From the NCBI GenBank assembly GCA_029891345.1, contig CM056995.1, positions 78,617,895 to 78,681,894 of the forward strand: a stretch of DNA of 64,000 nt, read 5' to 3'. A model generated the notes under the pieces. It was not told the DNA's origin. It ran no database searches and saw nothing but the letters and a program-made list of their open reading frames with translations. The DNA comes from Dryococelus australis (Eukaryota > Arthropoda > Insecta > Phasmatodea > Phasmatidae). Made by a program: the position numbers and the translations under genes. Positions 12,581-23,645 of the stretch are shown here, in pieces; within the stretch, counting starts at the first letter, position 1, and each line of letters begins with the position of its first letter.

Positions 12581-12696
12581 TAAATAGCTTGAATGTTTGG
12601 TGAATTTAATGGTTAATTTTAGTTAAATAGCTTGAATGAATGGTGAATTTAATGGTTAATCTTATTTAAATAGCTTGAATATTTGGTGAATTTAAT
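12581..12696. repeat. 43-bp tandem repeat, about 2.7 copies
   Basis: The sequence TAAATAGCTTGAAT recurs at 12581, 12624 and 12667. Each is followed by TGGTGAATTTAATGGTTAAT with small changes. The period is 43 bp in both intervals. Confidence 0.93.
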
Positions 12697-12866
12697 ATGA
12701 TTAGAAATAGTTTTACTACCACGTGATAAATTTAAGTTGCATCTATGAGCGTTGCAGATAGCAAACTTCTTGTACAGGAGGTTGATTTTCGGCAGCAAAC
12801 TGAACAGGTTCTACAATTCTAGCCTTCTGTTCCAAAAACTTGAGCAGTTTTGAATATGATGGTACA

Positions 12867-13595
12867 TCATCTCAGTGGGAGAGTTCGAATTCCTGCCCGA
12901 GTGGTGCTTCCAACATCTTGAGCAATATATTTAGAAGAAGGACATGCCACTATGACACTGGAAATTCCTGAGCCTCCAGTGCACTCAGAATTTTCTTCCA
13001 CTATAGTCACAAACTTGGTTACTCCACCTTCGTTCCGACTGTCAACCATTTGTAGATCCAAGATCTTCTGGATGTGTAGTGATGCTGTGAGTTTCAAACA
13101 CTTGAACTACTTCTCTAATATTTTCTAAAATTCAGAGTAATTGCTTTTGGTAACCAGTATTTTGTGTACCAACTCTCTGGTCTCCCCCTGTAAACAATCC
13201 GACAAGTAATGAATTATCTGGACTCGAGTAAGATGCGAAGCTTGATCAATGGTTAAATTAAATAACACTGTGAAGCACGTCACTTCAAGCTCTATTGCCA
13301 CTCAATACTAGCAAAGGTAGAGGTTGTAGCACTGCTGTCGGGATTCCTAGCTTTTGCGAACTATCGCTGTGGGTCGTGTAGTCACCAGTGATTTTCTTCA
13401 ATCTGCTATAAACTTTCTTTAGCCCACGGAAAACTTTTCCATATGTCGCAAATTGTTTCTTGCATTCATCTAATACACACCTTTTCTTGAAGTACCTAGG
13501 CACACACAGTAAAAAAATTTGCAAATGGTTCATCTCTCTTTGACATAACCTCTTAAAAGACCACATCGAAGTCTTCCACCTTTGATGCATCTTCC
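12867..13595 (-). pseudogene. BEL/Pao-type gag remnant (DUF1759-like)
   Basis: Reading the minus strand from 13595 downward, broken frames give in order IPTAVLQPLPLLVLSG, LFNLTIDQASHLTRVQ, IHYLSDCLQGE and SNYSEF. Then comes a helical block with LHIQKILDLQMVDSRN and TKFVTIVEENS. This order (proline-leucine lead-in, LF..TI..., YL...L.GEA, NY) is the signature of the N-terminal gag region of BEL/Pao elements. Several stops and frameshifts interrupt it. No protease, reverse transcriptase or LTR was found beside it. Confidence 0.6.
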
Positions 13596-13985
13596 CTGGA
13601 TGCTTCGTACAATTCTCTGGCCTCGTCTACCTGGGCTAGCAGATAACTGAATATGTATTATAAATTGCAGCTCAGGCATTGCTGCAGCCACCAACTTATT
13701 TAAATATGTGAACAACTGTCTATCCCAATAATAAGTTGAACTAATGTATTAAGAGGATTGTATAACAAACTGCAGAATAATAAGAATAATAACGTACTTG
13801 TACGTGAACAGGAAACGGTGCTTAAAATCCCTTTGGAAGGCAGAGATTGTTATTGCAGCATGTTTATCGACTACAAGTTTTGGCGTGATATGTCGTAAAC
13901 AAAACCCATCAATAACCATCAAAACTTTCCTGTTAGCCATCATAAAACCTTTGAAAGGCGTAAATTACACTTCTAGTGTAAACTA

Positions 13986-16091
13986 CAGTAAACGAAACTG
14001 TATCTCCCATAAATAATCTGACCCGGAGGACCATAAATGTTTAGGACAAGCAGATGTGCTTGTCCATTTTTGCCATCTGGCGACACTACTGCCCTGTCAT
14101 GGTAAACAAGGCAGCTAGCAGGTGTCTGAGCACAACAACGGTACGAGTCACATATTGAGAATACCACCACATATGAATTTTTCTGTTTGTAAAGATATTT
14201 CAATAACATTATGAATTTACATGTATGCATACTGTGTGTGTGTGTGTATATATATGTATATATGTATGTAAAACTGTTTATTACTACTGGATTGATTGCC
14301 CCAAGTTCTCCAAGTTTCACATAAAAATAAAACTAAATATTCAAAATTTGACGATGATGATAATACAGAGAAAGCCTGGAATACCACTGACCGTTATACC
14401 ACAGATTAGGTTATACCGCGGGGTGATCTATGTCCCCCCGTCATGAATAATAAATAAATACATGGAAAACGTGCAGGCGGATGGTCGTGAGTTGAAGAAT
14501 TAATATCCATTTTACAGATTCATTACAGCCAGTATTTATGTTTTTCCGTATTCAGTTTTGTTGCCATGGTGCAATGTCTTTGATGGAATTCCTAATGGTC
14601 CTATTTTTACGTGACCCTATTATACCTGTTCTGCTGTTTAGTTGTAATCACACAAAAAAAATATTACTGTAGCAACTTTTCCCCCGTATCTGGGCATTGG
14701 ATCAGTGTGGGGGGTGGCATGACCACATTCCAAGCCGTATATCATATTATCGTGCTGTCACACATTTACTGGCACTTACAAGTTACATGAAATGTGCATG
14801 CGTTATATAGCATATTACAGTTATTACAGCAAATACAGATATTAGATGCCAAAATGTTAAACTAAAGTAAGTTAAAATAAACTGGAAAACTGTCATAAAG
14901 GGGATGCAGACTTCTCTGGTGCATTCGGTACAAAACTAGCTTGAATGCGATGGGCTCTGGGTTCAGATTCTAGGTAAGGTAGGGATTTACAGGCCTACAA
15001 TTAATTTTTTAAGATGTTTAGCATACGTAATCATTATAATAATTTGTAGACACTTTAATTATAATGTGTATATAGCGGCTATAAGATATGTCTTCCCATT
15101 TCCCAAAAAAAAAATTCTGAGATTTGAGGCGCGCCTCAAAATTCATGCTTCTAAGCCATTTACAGGTCTATAATTAATTTCCTACAAGATATACCACTAC
15201 ATAATCATTATAATTATAATATAGACAGTTTGATTACAATATTTATGTAGCGGTTGTATGGTATGTGTTCCTGTTTTCTAAAAAAAAAAAAAATTCCGAA
15301 ATATGGGGCGCGCATCAAAATTTGTGTTTCCAAGCCATTTACAGGTCTACAATTAATCTCGTATGGGATATACCGCTATGTAATCATTATAATTATGATG
15401 TAGACACTGATTATAATGGGTATACAACGGCTATACAATATGTATTCCAGTTTCCGATCTTAAAAGTCAGAAATTTGAGGCGCGCAGTATTATTATCCCG
15501 AAGAAATGCATGTTAGGACATGCGTCCAGGGACTGCGTGCAATCTATTGCGTTGTTTTTTTTTTTTTTTAATGGGAATCAGATGAGCAAGCGACATGTTT
15601 CACAACAAGTGAGGTACTGATAGATCCCTCTGCAGTGCAAGTGTGCATTCAAAATTTGCTTAGTTTTATTTGGACGTGACCTTCCTTTCTCCTTCTCACT
15701 TCCTACCTACCGGGCCCACCATTGGACGAGGGATGAACCCACCTCCTCCAACTCGCATGACAAATGTGGTATATTTGTAATCATTCTTGCTTAAATACGT
15801 GAGACCCTATTCATCACACCACATCTCTCTTCTTATATGTCCTTCCCTTAGGTGCTGTTACATCCAGTGATACAGATGAAAGAAAATTCTGATAAAAAGG
15901 AGCTAAACTTTTCACAAGTTATGACGGTAAATAACAAAACTTGCGACGTGTTTAACAGATAGGTTCCATAGCCCATTAGAACACCGTTTTTTTTCCTACT
16001 ATATTCGGTCACTCCCAGAACAACGGGGAAAAGCTACATTGCGGGTCTGAGTTATGTCCCCCAACAGACGCGTTATATCTGGCGTTTACTG
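13986..16091 (+). mobile_element. TA-flanked transposon with internal tandem array, copy 1
   Basis: The left end is CAGTAAACGAAACTG, preceded by TA (13984-13985). The right end read in reverse is CAGTAAACGCCAGATATAAC, followed by TA (16092-16093). The copy at 54265-56125 is colinear: TATACCGCGGGGTGATCTATG versus TATAACACGGGGCAATTTATG, then GGTCGTGAGT, a tRNA-like GGGTTCAGATTCT block, three tandem units, and a 3' end with AATGCGGGTCTG(A/C)GTTATG. CAG ends and TA flanks fit the pogo/Tigger group. No transposase was seen, so it appears non-autonomous. Confidence 0.75.
14986..15490 (+). repeat. About 175-bp tandem repeat, three units (copy 1)
   Basis: Units start at 14986, 15159 and 15338 with TTTACAGG(C/T)CTA(C/T)AATTAAT. 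They then share AATCATTATAAT, TAGACA, a TAGCGG(C/T)T-type stretch, an A run, and a GC-rich GGCGCGC core. The second junction holds the 18-bp palindrome TTTGAGGCGCGCCTCAAA (15123-15140). Other cores are degraded to GGGGCGCGCATC and GAGGCGCGCAG. Confidence 0.88.
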
Positions 16092-16093
16092 TA

Positions 16094-16522
16094 ATAATAA
16101 TGTATAACACATACATGTGCAAAGGAACCTGAATGTGTATTCATGTAATTTCAAAATATGTGTGCGAGAAACATTTTCATTTGCAATTGGAAATATTTGT
16201 ATTAGCGATATAATTGCAAATAATATCAGGTAAAAATAATTTGAAAATTGAACAATAATTTAGATCACACGTTCAAGACTTGCAAGTTATAAAATTAAGT
16301 TTTTTTTGTAAAGGTTAAAATATTGATTTATGTAGATAACTGTAAATGAGAACTATGAGTAATTTAAAAATAAGTAATATGATCCAAAATTGTACTGCTA
16401 ACTGTCTAGGTTTACAGCCTACAAAGAACACAAACTTGTTATTTTCCTAAAAAAAAAAAAAAATGCCAGGAAACACATATTTGTTGATGATGCATTACAA
16501 GCACTTACTGCATTTGATTGAT
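16094..16522. other. AT-rich spacer
   Basis: No gene seen. It ends at the target site of hAT-3. Confidence 0.5.
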
Positions 16523-16701
16523 GTTACAAATAGAGTTGTTCAGATACCGACACTCTGCCTTTTCCCGATGTATCTGGTATGGTATCGGGTGGATACTGTA
16601 GACAATGAAGTAAGCTTATTACGTTCTTTAGGCACAAAAATTTCAGTATTTTGGTTTGTATACGCTGCACATTAAAACAAAAAGAAAAATAAGAACAAAT
16701 A

Positions 16702-17517
16702 TTGTATTTACTTGTCTATAGCACACCCTTTTCCCCCTAAATTAAGGGAAAAAATTTCTGGGGTGCGTTAAACATGGGGGGGGGGGGAGGGGAGGGCGAC
16801 AGAAGGGGGGGGGGGGGGGGTTGGTAGCCATAAATTGTCCAGGGACGTTGAGGGAAGTAGCGGGACTGTCATCTCATCTCCGCTCTTACATCACTCCTCT
16901 CCCTTCGCTCTCTCAGTGACCCTTCAGTTATGTGTAGGTCGGAAACCCATTCTCTCCCAGCCCCTCCCCCCCTCGACAAACCTAATAACATCCTGTCTGC
17001 GCAAACCAAAGCTACGACATGCTTATGCCCCCCCCCCCCCAAATAACACACAGATGTTGCTGGTCAATAATTCCGCCAAGCCCTCTGTTTCCATGGCAGA
17101 GGCTAGCGAGCCATGTTTGCATGGGGGGGGGGGGAACGGATAAGGAGACCCCTCTTTTTTAGGTAAGGGTAGTGTAAAATTCTAGCACAGCCAAAATAAG
17201 AGAGCTGGTTGCCGCTAAAAGGAGAAAGGAGAAAAAAAGAAAAACGAAGCTGGAAATGTTGAGTAGTAGGAGTAAGATGTAATCCTAAATTTTTTTATTT
17301 TGGCTTTTTGCACCCACGTATTTAATTAAAGGATTTTCCAAACATATCACAATCACCCCACATTAACACAAAAAAGAATAATTTATTCCATACTTACCAA
17401 TAGGGCACCACAAATTTTTGGTACAATTTTATTTTAATAAATTTTTCCCCTGGAACTTATTGCGAAAATCATGGTACGCTCTATACACGAGTATGCCCTA
17501 TACACAAGTAAATATGG
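16702..17517. mobile_element. Pogo-type MITE, copy 1 (816 bp)
   Basis: The left end is TTGTATTTACTTGTCTATA and the right end read in reverse is CCATATTTACTTGTGTATA, with TA on both sides (16700-16701 and 17518-17519). The interior is colinear with 45765-46546: AAATTTCTGGGGTGCG, TCTCAG(T/C)GACCCTTCAG, TTTTGGCTTTTTGCACCCA and ATTTTCCAAACATATCAC. It carries long G and C runs. It has no coding capacity. Confidence 0.88.
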
Positions 17518-17902
17518 TATGCGTCGCTCAAAATAATTGCACCAAATATCCTTGTATTTCGAGCAAATGGTTTCACCTGAAAATGTAATGCAAAACACTT
17601 TAAAGAGAAATTATTATTTGTAAAGATATTTTCTTTTGTGTTTAAAGGTTGTTTTATCCGGTAAGGTTGGTGTTTCATTGTATCTGGCATAAAATTAACA
17701 TTACTTTAAAATTAAATTTTTATGTGTTCATTTTCAGTTACTTCTTGCGGGGAAATCGGAGGATTTATATGACAGTAAAATCCTGTACCTACAAGAGTTT
17801 ATAAAAGTGTGAAAAACTGACAACTACAAGTACTCGTAATATCAGATTCATCACAAAAAAATTGAGTAATAATTTTATGGAAAACGTAGGGTGACTCGGT
17901 TG

Positions 17903-17945
17903 ATATAGTTGTTCACGACAAAGTGAGCACTTTTAAAATCAACCT
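17903..17945 (+). repeat. End fragment of the 241-bp MITE family
   Basis: TATAGTTGTTCACGACAAAG followed by TGAGCACTTTTAAAA matches the left terminal repeat of the MITEs at 6662 and 19100. The rest of the element is absent. Confidence 0.6.
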
Positions 17946-18170
17946 TAGAAAAAGGTCATTACCCAAACATGATAGGAATTACACATATAGCTAGATTATG
18001 TGCGCTATCACTTATGCAGTAATAAATAACCATGTCTGAATTCATGATCCATAATTAAAACATGATTTTAATGTTAAAATACATACGTATGAAATTTATA
18101 TTGAGATGTGAGATAGCGGGGGACATCATTACAGCAGCAAAAATTACCCGCAAAAAGTTTCTACTCTATA

Positions 18171-18300
18171 CCGCATTTAATAGCATTATTCTCGAACTTT
18201 TTTAACAGAAATTTTAGTCCGGAAAATTAGGGTGCTTGAATTACACAAGGGATTGCCAAGACACGTGCATGTAAACATTAAAATGAGGTCTACTGTACTT
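18171..18300 (-). repeat. Terminal fragment of the 58.1-kb pogo-like element
   Basis: It starts at TA (18169-18170) with CCGCATTTAATAGCATTATT. It then matches the reverse complement of 59387-59512: AAAATTAGGGTGCTTGAATTA and CACGTGCATGTAAACATTAA. The far boundary was not found. DNA up to about 19.0 kb may belong to it. Confidence 0.65.
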
Positions 18301-19099
18301 GCATGTTGTGGCCGATTGCGTCGTTTCCTCCACAACGTCAGTTGAAACAATTACAGGAACAAAATAAAGAAATAAAGGGCAATCGTTAGTATTACTGCAT
18401 ATTGTTTTTATTTTTTGTGCAGCTAAATGTAGAAAAAGGTGTGTGTAAACATCTGTAATGGCAATGCAACTGTTATCAACATGGCGGCTTAGTACAGAAA
18501 AAAAATTTAAGCTACGCACACTTCAAAACATCCTGCAGAGACCAAAAGATGATAAAAATGTCTGTTTTCATGTAAAGATTATTAGCAAATTTAACTCCAC
18601 ACGTAAACCAGCAATTTATAAACTATTATAGATAACGAAACCTGATCCTCACGCTACAGTATTTTCCATTAATGTTCAACCAATCATCTGCTCGCGCTCA
18701 TGTTGATTCTGTGTCGCTGTTCTAACTAAATGCCTTGACAAAGGATGCGAGCGTGGGTCGGGAAAAGTGTTCTTTACGAACTTAATTACACTAAATGCAC
18801 AATTTAAGCAATTTAATTCACCACAGTTGTTAGAAAAGACAAATACAATTAATTGAAATGCATTAGAATCATTTATAAAAACAGAAATACAAAATAAATC
18901 CTCACTCGCTGTAACCAGATGATTTAACCTTGGTAGTATGGTACTACATAATGGCATATTAAAAAATTGCTGTAAGTACGGAATTCTCGTAATAGGCCGT
19001 ACTCGTAGGTACGGAATGTCACTGTAATTTATTTCAATAGAAACACATCTTTGAATAAACTGATAATATGTAAGTGCCTATTCGACACCTTTTGCCATC
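18301..19099. other. Interior DNA of hAT-3, no gene seen
   Basis: AT-rich with short frames only. An AACATGGCGGCTTAG patch near 18479 is the only GC-rich motif. Confidence 0.4.
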
Positions 19100-19336
19100 T
19101 ATAGGTTGTTCACGGTAAGTGAGCATTTTTAAGGCCCTCACAACAGGCATTAACCAATAATAAATATATCTTATTGCAGCTTCAGGCATTAAATTTTGAG
19201 GGTGAGTAAATGTATACACTGTGTTTGTCACATTGCAATGTTTATATTAAAAAGCAGCAAGAAGATGGAAATTGGAGGAAAGGGAAAAATTTTGAAGGGC
19301 CTTAAAAAGTGCTCTCTTTACCATGAACAGCCTATA
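19100..19336. mobile_element. 237-bp MITE, copy 2
   Basis: A second copy of the element at 6662. The ends are TATAGGTTGTTCACGGTA and, read in reverse, TATAGGCTGTTCATGGTA. It shares GGCCCTCACAACAGGCATTA and TTATATTAAAAAGCAGCAAG. It is inserted inside hAT-3. Confidence 0.88.
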
Positions 19337-19871
19337 ATAATGGGCAGGAAAGCACCAAGTCGAGTGAAGTGTAACTCATGACAGTGAAAATCAGCTGGAC
19401 GTGGTTTTGAATGATTAATTATTAAAGACAGTGAAGAAATAAATTATAATCACTTCAATTGTGTCTCAAAATTACAAGTTTTCTTTGCAGTAAAATATAA
19501 CTAATTACTTAAAAAGACAGACATTTGCCACGTGTGCAAGGTGTCGCCAACAGGTAGCGGCGTGGAGAGGTCATCCTCCCCTCCTCATAAACCAACAGAC
19601 ATGACAATGCCCAATTGATAACTTCTCCCTATGCTCTTAGCTGATAGTGTGCATGGGACATTTAAAATTTAATTGCATTTGGTGTCATATTATTTGCATT
19701 TTCAGAGGGTTTGAAAGTTTTAAGTCAGCTTACATTTTGTGTTGGATTACAATAAATTATATACAGTATTTTAATACTGGATTACAATAAATTATATACA
19801 GTATTTTAATACATTATTTTCTATATTTAAATGAGTCTCGGGGAAATGTTTTTAATGTATTATTAACAATA
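19337..19871. other. Interior DNA of hAT-3 with a small direct duplication
   Basis: A block containing GGATTACAATAAATTATATA followed by CAGTATTTTAATAC is repeated in tandem at about 19743-19812. No gene seen. Confidence 0.6.
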
Positions 19872-21415
19872 CAGTAGAACATCTCTGTTACGAACCCTCA
19901 CGGTTCCCGAGAATAGGGTCTTAATAGGAGGGGAGGGGGTCATAATAAAAAATTTGGAAGATTTTGGGCCGATTTTGACACACCCCCAATCCCTATGCCC
20001 CAAACTTGCCATTTTTTTTTGCATGAAGTTCATGTTTAATTGTCTCTAGTGCATAAAACAACCACTCTTTACATTAAATATAAATATGTATACATATTTT
20101 AATAGCTGGACATCGTCTGACGAATTTGATACCCAAGAAAGGCATATTGGACCACCCCTTGTCATAAAAAAGAAGGCCTAAACACAGTATGACATGGCCA
20201 TTGAAAGTGTGTGAAAAGATTAGACTATGTATTATTAAAATATAAAGTTATTATTGAAGATCTATTACGCAGGTCTCGCTGTCATACATTGCTATGAAGC
20301 ACGTAGCGATCAAAAAGTTTAGGTGGCATTGCATAGTATGTGTGCCCGCGCCGTGCTCTCGCTTTGGTCTAGCTGTGTACGTAGCTGGGCGAGCGCCTAG
20401 ATCCTCAGGCTAGGCAGCTGTCAGTCGATCTGGCAGGTGGTGGCCACCCGCCCGCGCCACTGCTGTCGTGACAGGGCCAGTTCACTTCATAACAGCAGTC
20501 CGGCATTGGGAAAACATGCTGTAGGCGGCGTGTTGGCCTCTGCACTGGCACGATGAGGCCCGGCAATGTTTACAGGTATATAAATATTTAGTGCAGTCTA
20601 CTTTAAATATTAATTATTCCAAATTTTTTATCAAAAACTTTTAACGTTGCCTAAATATGCACACTGCCTCACTCGCCATAATATGGTACCGGTAACATAA
20701 GAACACATTTTATTTGCACACACTTATCGTTATTCACTTTACACATAAAATTGACTCCACCTTCACAAGAAAAAAACCAATTGCCCACCACAAAAAATTA
20801 GCATATTACGTAGGCGTGGGTACACAAACTTAAAAATAATCATTAAAAAAAAAGGGCATTGAATTAAATTTGAAGTTATACATACACTGATTGAGAAACT
20901 AGTCTGTGTAATGTGCTGTTTTTACAGCAAAAGAGAAGGGATAATGGAAGCAAAAAAAGACAGGGAGGGTAAGGCAGAGGCGGCAGCATGTGACTAGGAC
21001 AAAGAATCCTTACTGACCCGGCCTGCAACAACACCCCCCTCTTCCACCACGCGCTTCCATGGACAATACACCAGTGTCCTCTTCTGGCATTAAGTAGGCC
21101 TAATTTATTGCTGCACGCTGCTTGGGACAACCAATGTCAAAGTCTATGATGGTAGCTTGAGAAATGCGTGACCACTAACATCAGTAAGGGCTAGTTTTCC
21201 ATAGACTGAAAACCCTGGATAGTAGAAGCTAGTACCACGGTTGGAGAAATGGTCAACAAAAACAAATCTGTGCATAACTGAAACTGTGGTTCAAGATACC
21301 ACAGTTGGCGAGGGATTACTGTATATATTTTTAGACGTGCCTCAAATTTTTGACTTTTTCGACACAAACTTTTCACAGTTCCTCTGGATTGGGTCATAAT
21401 AGAGGGGTTTTACTG
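19872..21415. mobile_element. Tigger/pogo-like element, copy 1 (1544 bp)
   Basis: The left end is CAGTAGAACATCTCTGTTAC and the right end read in reverse is CAGTAAAACCCCTCTATTAT. TA lies on both sides (19870-19871 and 21416-21417). The CAGTAGAACC start is the classic Tigger-type terminus. The left ~900 bp is colinear with 48581-49556, including GAATTTGATACCCAAGAAAG and AGGGCC(A/G)GTTCACTTC. A GC-rich central module near 20340-20580 also recurs in reverse inside the element at 58104. No transposase frame was found. Confidence 0.85.
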
Positions 21416-21586
21416 TAATATATCTTCTAAAATTCGGTGCGAAGGGCATTGGTAACAGTTTTTGGTATCGGTATCGGAAAACATAGTATCAGAACAACTC
21501 TAGTTACGAAAAGTATATTTTTTCAGTCTACTGAACAACAAACCAGCAGTTGGAAAGTAAACTGCACAAGTAAACAAATACTGTAC

Positions 21587-22570
21587 AGTGGAACTCTTGT
21601 TTTACACTTTTCAAGGGGAAAACTGAAAGTGTTGAAATTCAGGAGAAAGTGTAAATGAGGGGAAATTGTAAATAAAAGTGAAGAACATCATAACAAACAC
21701 TACTTCAAGCTAACAATTACTAAAATAACAGAACATGTATTATACAATGTTTAAACACTAGCACAATGTACTATTTGATGCTTTTAGTAAACATATAAGA
21801 CAATAGGAAAATTTATTTCACATAAATTCTTCAAAATTGAAGAATAAAAACAGCACTAGGGAAGACTTTAGTAATATACTTTTATTGTTAGGTCAGAGAA
21901 ACTTAAACAATTTAAGTATACAACATTTCAAAGCATAATTCAACTTTGTTCATATTCAGGAAATTAAAAATATTAATACGTATAGTTTTTAAATTCAGCA
22001 CTCCCTGATTTTACTAGAGTGAAATTGAACTCTGCCAGTTGCCAGGTAATGAATGTCAGATTTCATATTACTTTCAAAATATTTCAAGTACTGAAATGAC
22101 AAGGTGAAGTTGCAGTGTGCGCCTGCAAAGTTGCTAATTATGTGACTTGCAATTCATGCTGTAGATGATTATCAGTGCCTGTCGCAGCAGGTGGCAGTGG
22201 GGTGTGAGCGGCATCTCAATCTCTTCCTCACTCTTTCCTCTTCCAGAAGATGATTATCTCACAGCAGGGTAGCATCTCCCACCCTCCACAGGCTGTCAGA
22301 TAGTTCTTGGAATAAGAACTGCAACTGCCGACTCACAACTGCAGCAGTTGAGCCTATCTTACTTCAACATTGCTACCCTATTATCCTATACTTCACTCCC
22401 ACCTCGCAAAACAACACAAACAAATATCAGGGGAAGGCACTTGCGTTTGCTGTGTAAGTTATGGGAATGTTATGTATTGTAAGCAAGGGGGAAATGGTGG
22501 GGATTTAACGAAAGTGGTGTATTTGATGGGAAAATGTTATTGGCGGGAATGTAAAATCCGGGTTCCACTA
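21587..22570. mobile_element. Second Tigger-like terminal-repeat element
   Basis: The left end is TA plus CAGTGGAACTCTTGTTTTAC. The right end read in reverse is TAGTGGAACCCGGATTTTAC, so the terminal CTG appears mutated to CTA and the following TA to CA. It starts about 75 bp after the right end of hAT-3. The interior at 21880-22360 belongs to a dispersed repeat also seen in reverse at 47450-47960. Confidence 0.55.
21880..22360 (+). repeat. Dispersed repeat, copy 1
   Basis: Homologous in reverse to 47450-47960. Shared blocks are CATAATTCAACTTTGTT, GTAGATGATTATC, CAGCAGGTGGC, CAGTGGGGTG and TAAGAA(C/G)(T/G)GCAAC. About a fifth of positions differ by eye. Its class is unknown. Confidence 0.7.
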
Positions 22571-23054
22571 CATTTACTGAAGTCTAAGAGACATTAATTC
22601 GAAGACGCACCCCAGATTTAGTGCTTAAAATTTCTAAAAAAATCTTTACATTAGAATCTATCCTTGATTAAGTACAACCAACAACATATAAGGCCCATGC
22701 CATTCCTCATCTCAAAACATGTAACCTTGTTTGACCTTGGACTTAAGGAGGACTACTGTAGGTGCTAACACAGCTGCACAATCATGTTATTCATAGGAAC
22801 TAGCTGGCAATAGGATGAGTCTTGCTTTTGACGGAAATACAACAAAGCACTGCATAACAGCTACCTTGCATAACCAATATGAATAAATTACTGTGAATGT
22901 AAATTGATTTGGAGTTTACGTTGCATGCAAAAACATTTCAATTCTGGGTTAAAACATTACATACCTTTCTGTACAAGCAAGATGTTCCATTACTAATTAA
23001 TTTTCATAAAAATAGTACTGTTGCTAAAGAGAAAAGTAACAAATTAACATGCCA
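22571..23054. other. AT-rich spacer
   Basis: Nothing recognised. Confidence 0.45.
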
Positions 23055-23645
23055 TCAGCTTAATAAAAAAGCACCACCGCTATTATAACATAGTGAGGCA
23101 CGCTGTCCTATCATTTTGGTATGGAGATTAGCCACAAAAGTTAAGACCATATCTCCCTCTACCTCCCCTAGTGGGTCAGCAAGATTTGAGTAATGGGAGC
23201 AAGCACCTGGGGTATGTGGTTTACTGCCGGACAACTGGGACAAAACTCTCAACAACAATTGCATTGGCGACGTTTCGGCGGGCACTGTTCCTGGTTGGAT
23301 GGGTGACACGTGGTGGGTGAGCTCCGGGACAGCATCCGACGTCTGTTACGGTGGTGCAAGGCAGATGGTCTGATTGATAGGGGTAAGAGGTCTGGTATGG
23401 GATGAGGGGCGATAAATTCCTAGAAGGGCTTTCTCTTCCTGCAAAATAAGAACTACAGTAGGATGGGCTCTACCGGGTAACTTTATTAATGGCCCAAATA
23501 GAGGGGTTAGCAGTTGAGGTAGATTAGTGATTTGAGAATTATTTATCTCAGTCTCTGATGAGGTTAAATTATTTAATTCGCTGATAGCTTCTTTGATAGC
23601 TTTCCTACATTGCTTACTTATACTTACGTGCTTCGCATAAGGCAC
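23055..23645 (-). pseudogene. Possible gag-region remnant behind LTR D
   Basis: Two successive minus-strand frames (23645-23346, then 23309-23055) follow the putative LTR and leader. The first begins after a stop and without ATG. It has a charged helical start (CRKAIKEAISELNNLTSSET) and a proline-rich end. Neither frame has a zinc knuckle or major-homology motif. The first also crosses a GTAAGTAT sequence resembling a splice donor. Gag is suggested only by position. Confidence 0.3.

Larger units (their letters stand above)
16531..21502. mobile_element. hAT transposon remnant hAT-3, filled by later insertions
   Basis: The left end is TAGAGTTGTTCAGATAC and the right end read in reverse is TAGAGTTGTTCTGATAC. 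The flanks are GTTACAAA (16523-16530) and GTTACGAA (21503-21510), an 8-bp target duplication with one mismatch. A GTATCGG-type subterminal motif repeats near the right end. Its interior contains a pogo-type MITE (16702), a pogo end (18171), a MITE (19100) and a Tigger-like element (19872). I recognise no transposase, so it is either non-autonomous or gutted. Confidence 0.8.

Noticed and set aside
18985..19015. Possible second end of the pogo-like copy starting at 18171
   Set aside because: The GTACGG...CGTACC sequence there only loosely resembles the expected terminus and lacks a clear TA flank.
23600..23625. Splice donor-like GTAAGTAT on the minus strand as evidence of a host gene
   Set aside because: A single consensus-like donor without flanking exons or an acceptor is not enough, and the context is LTR leader-like.
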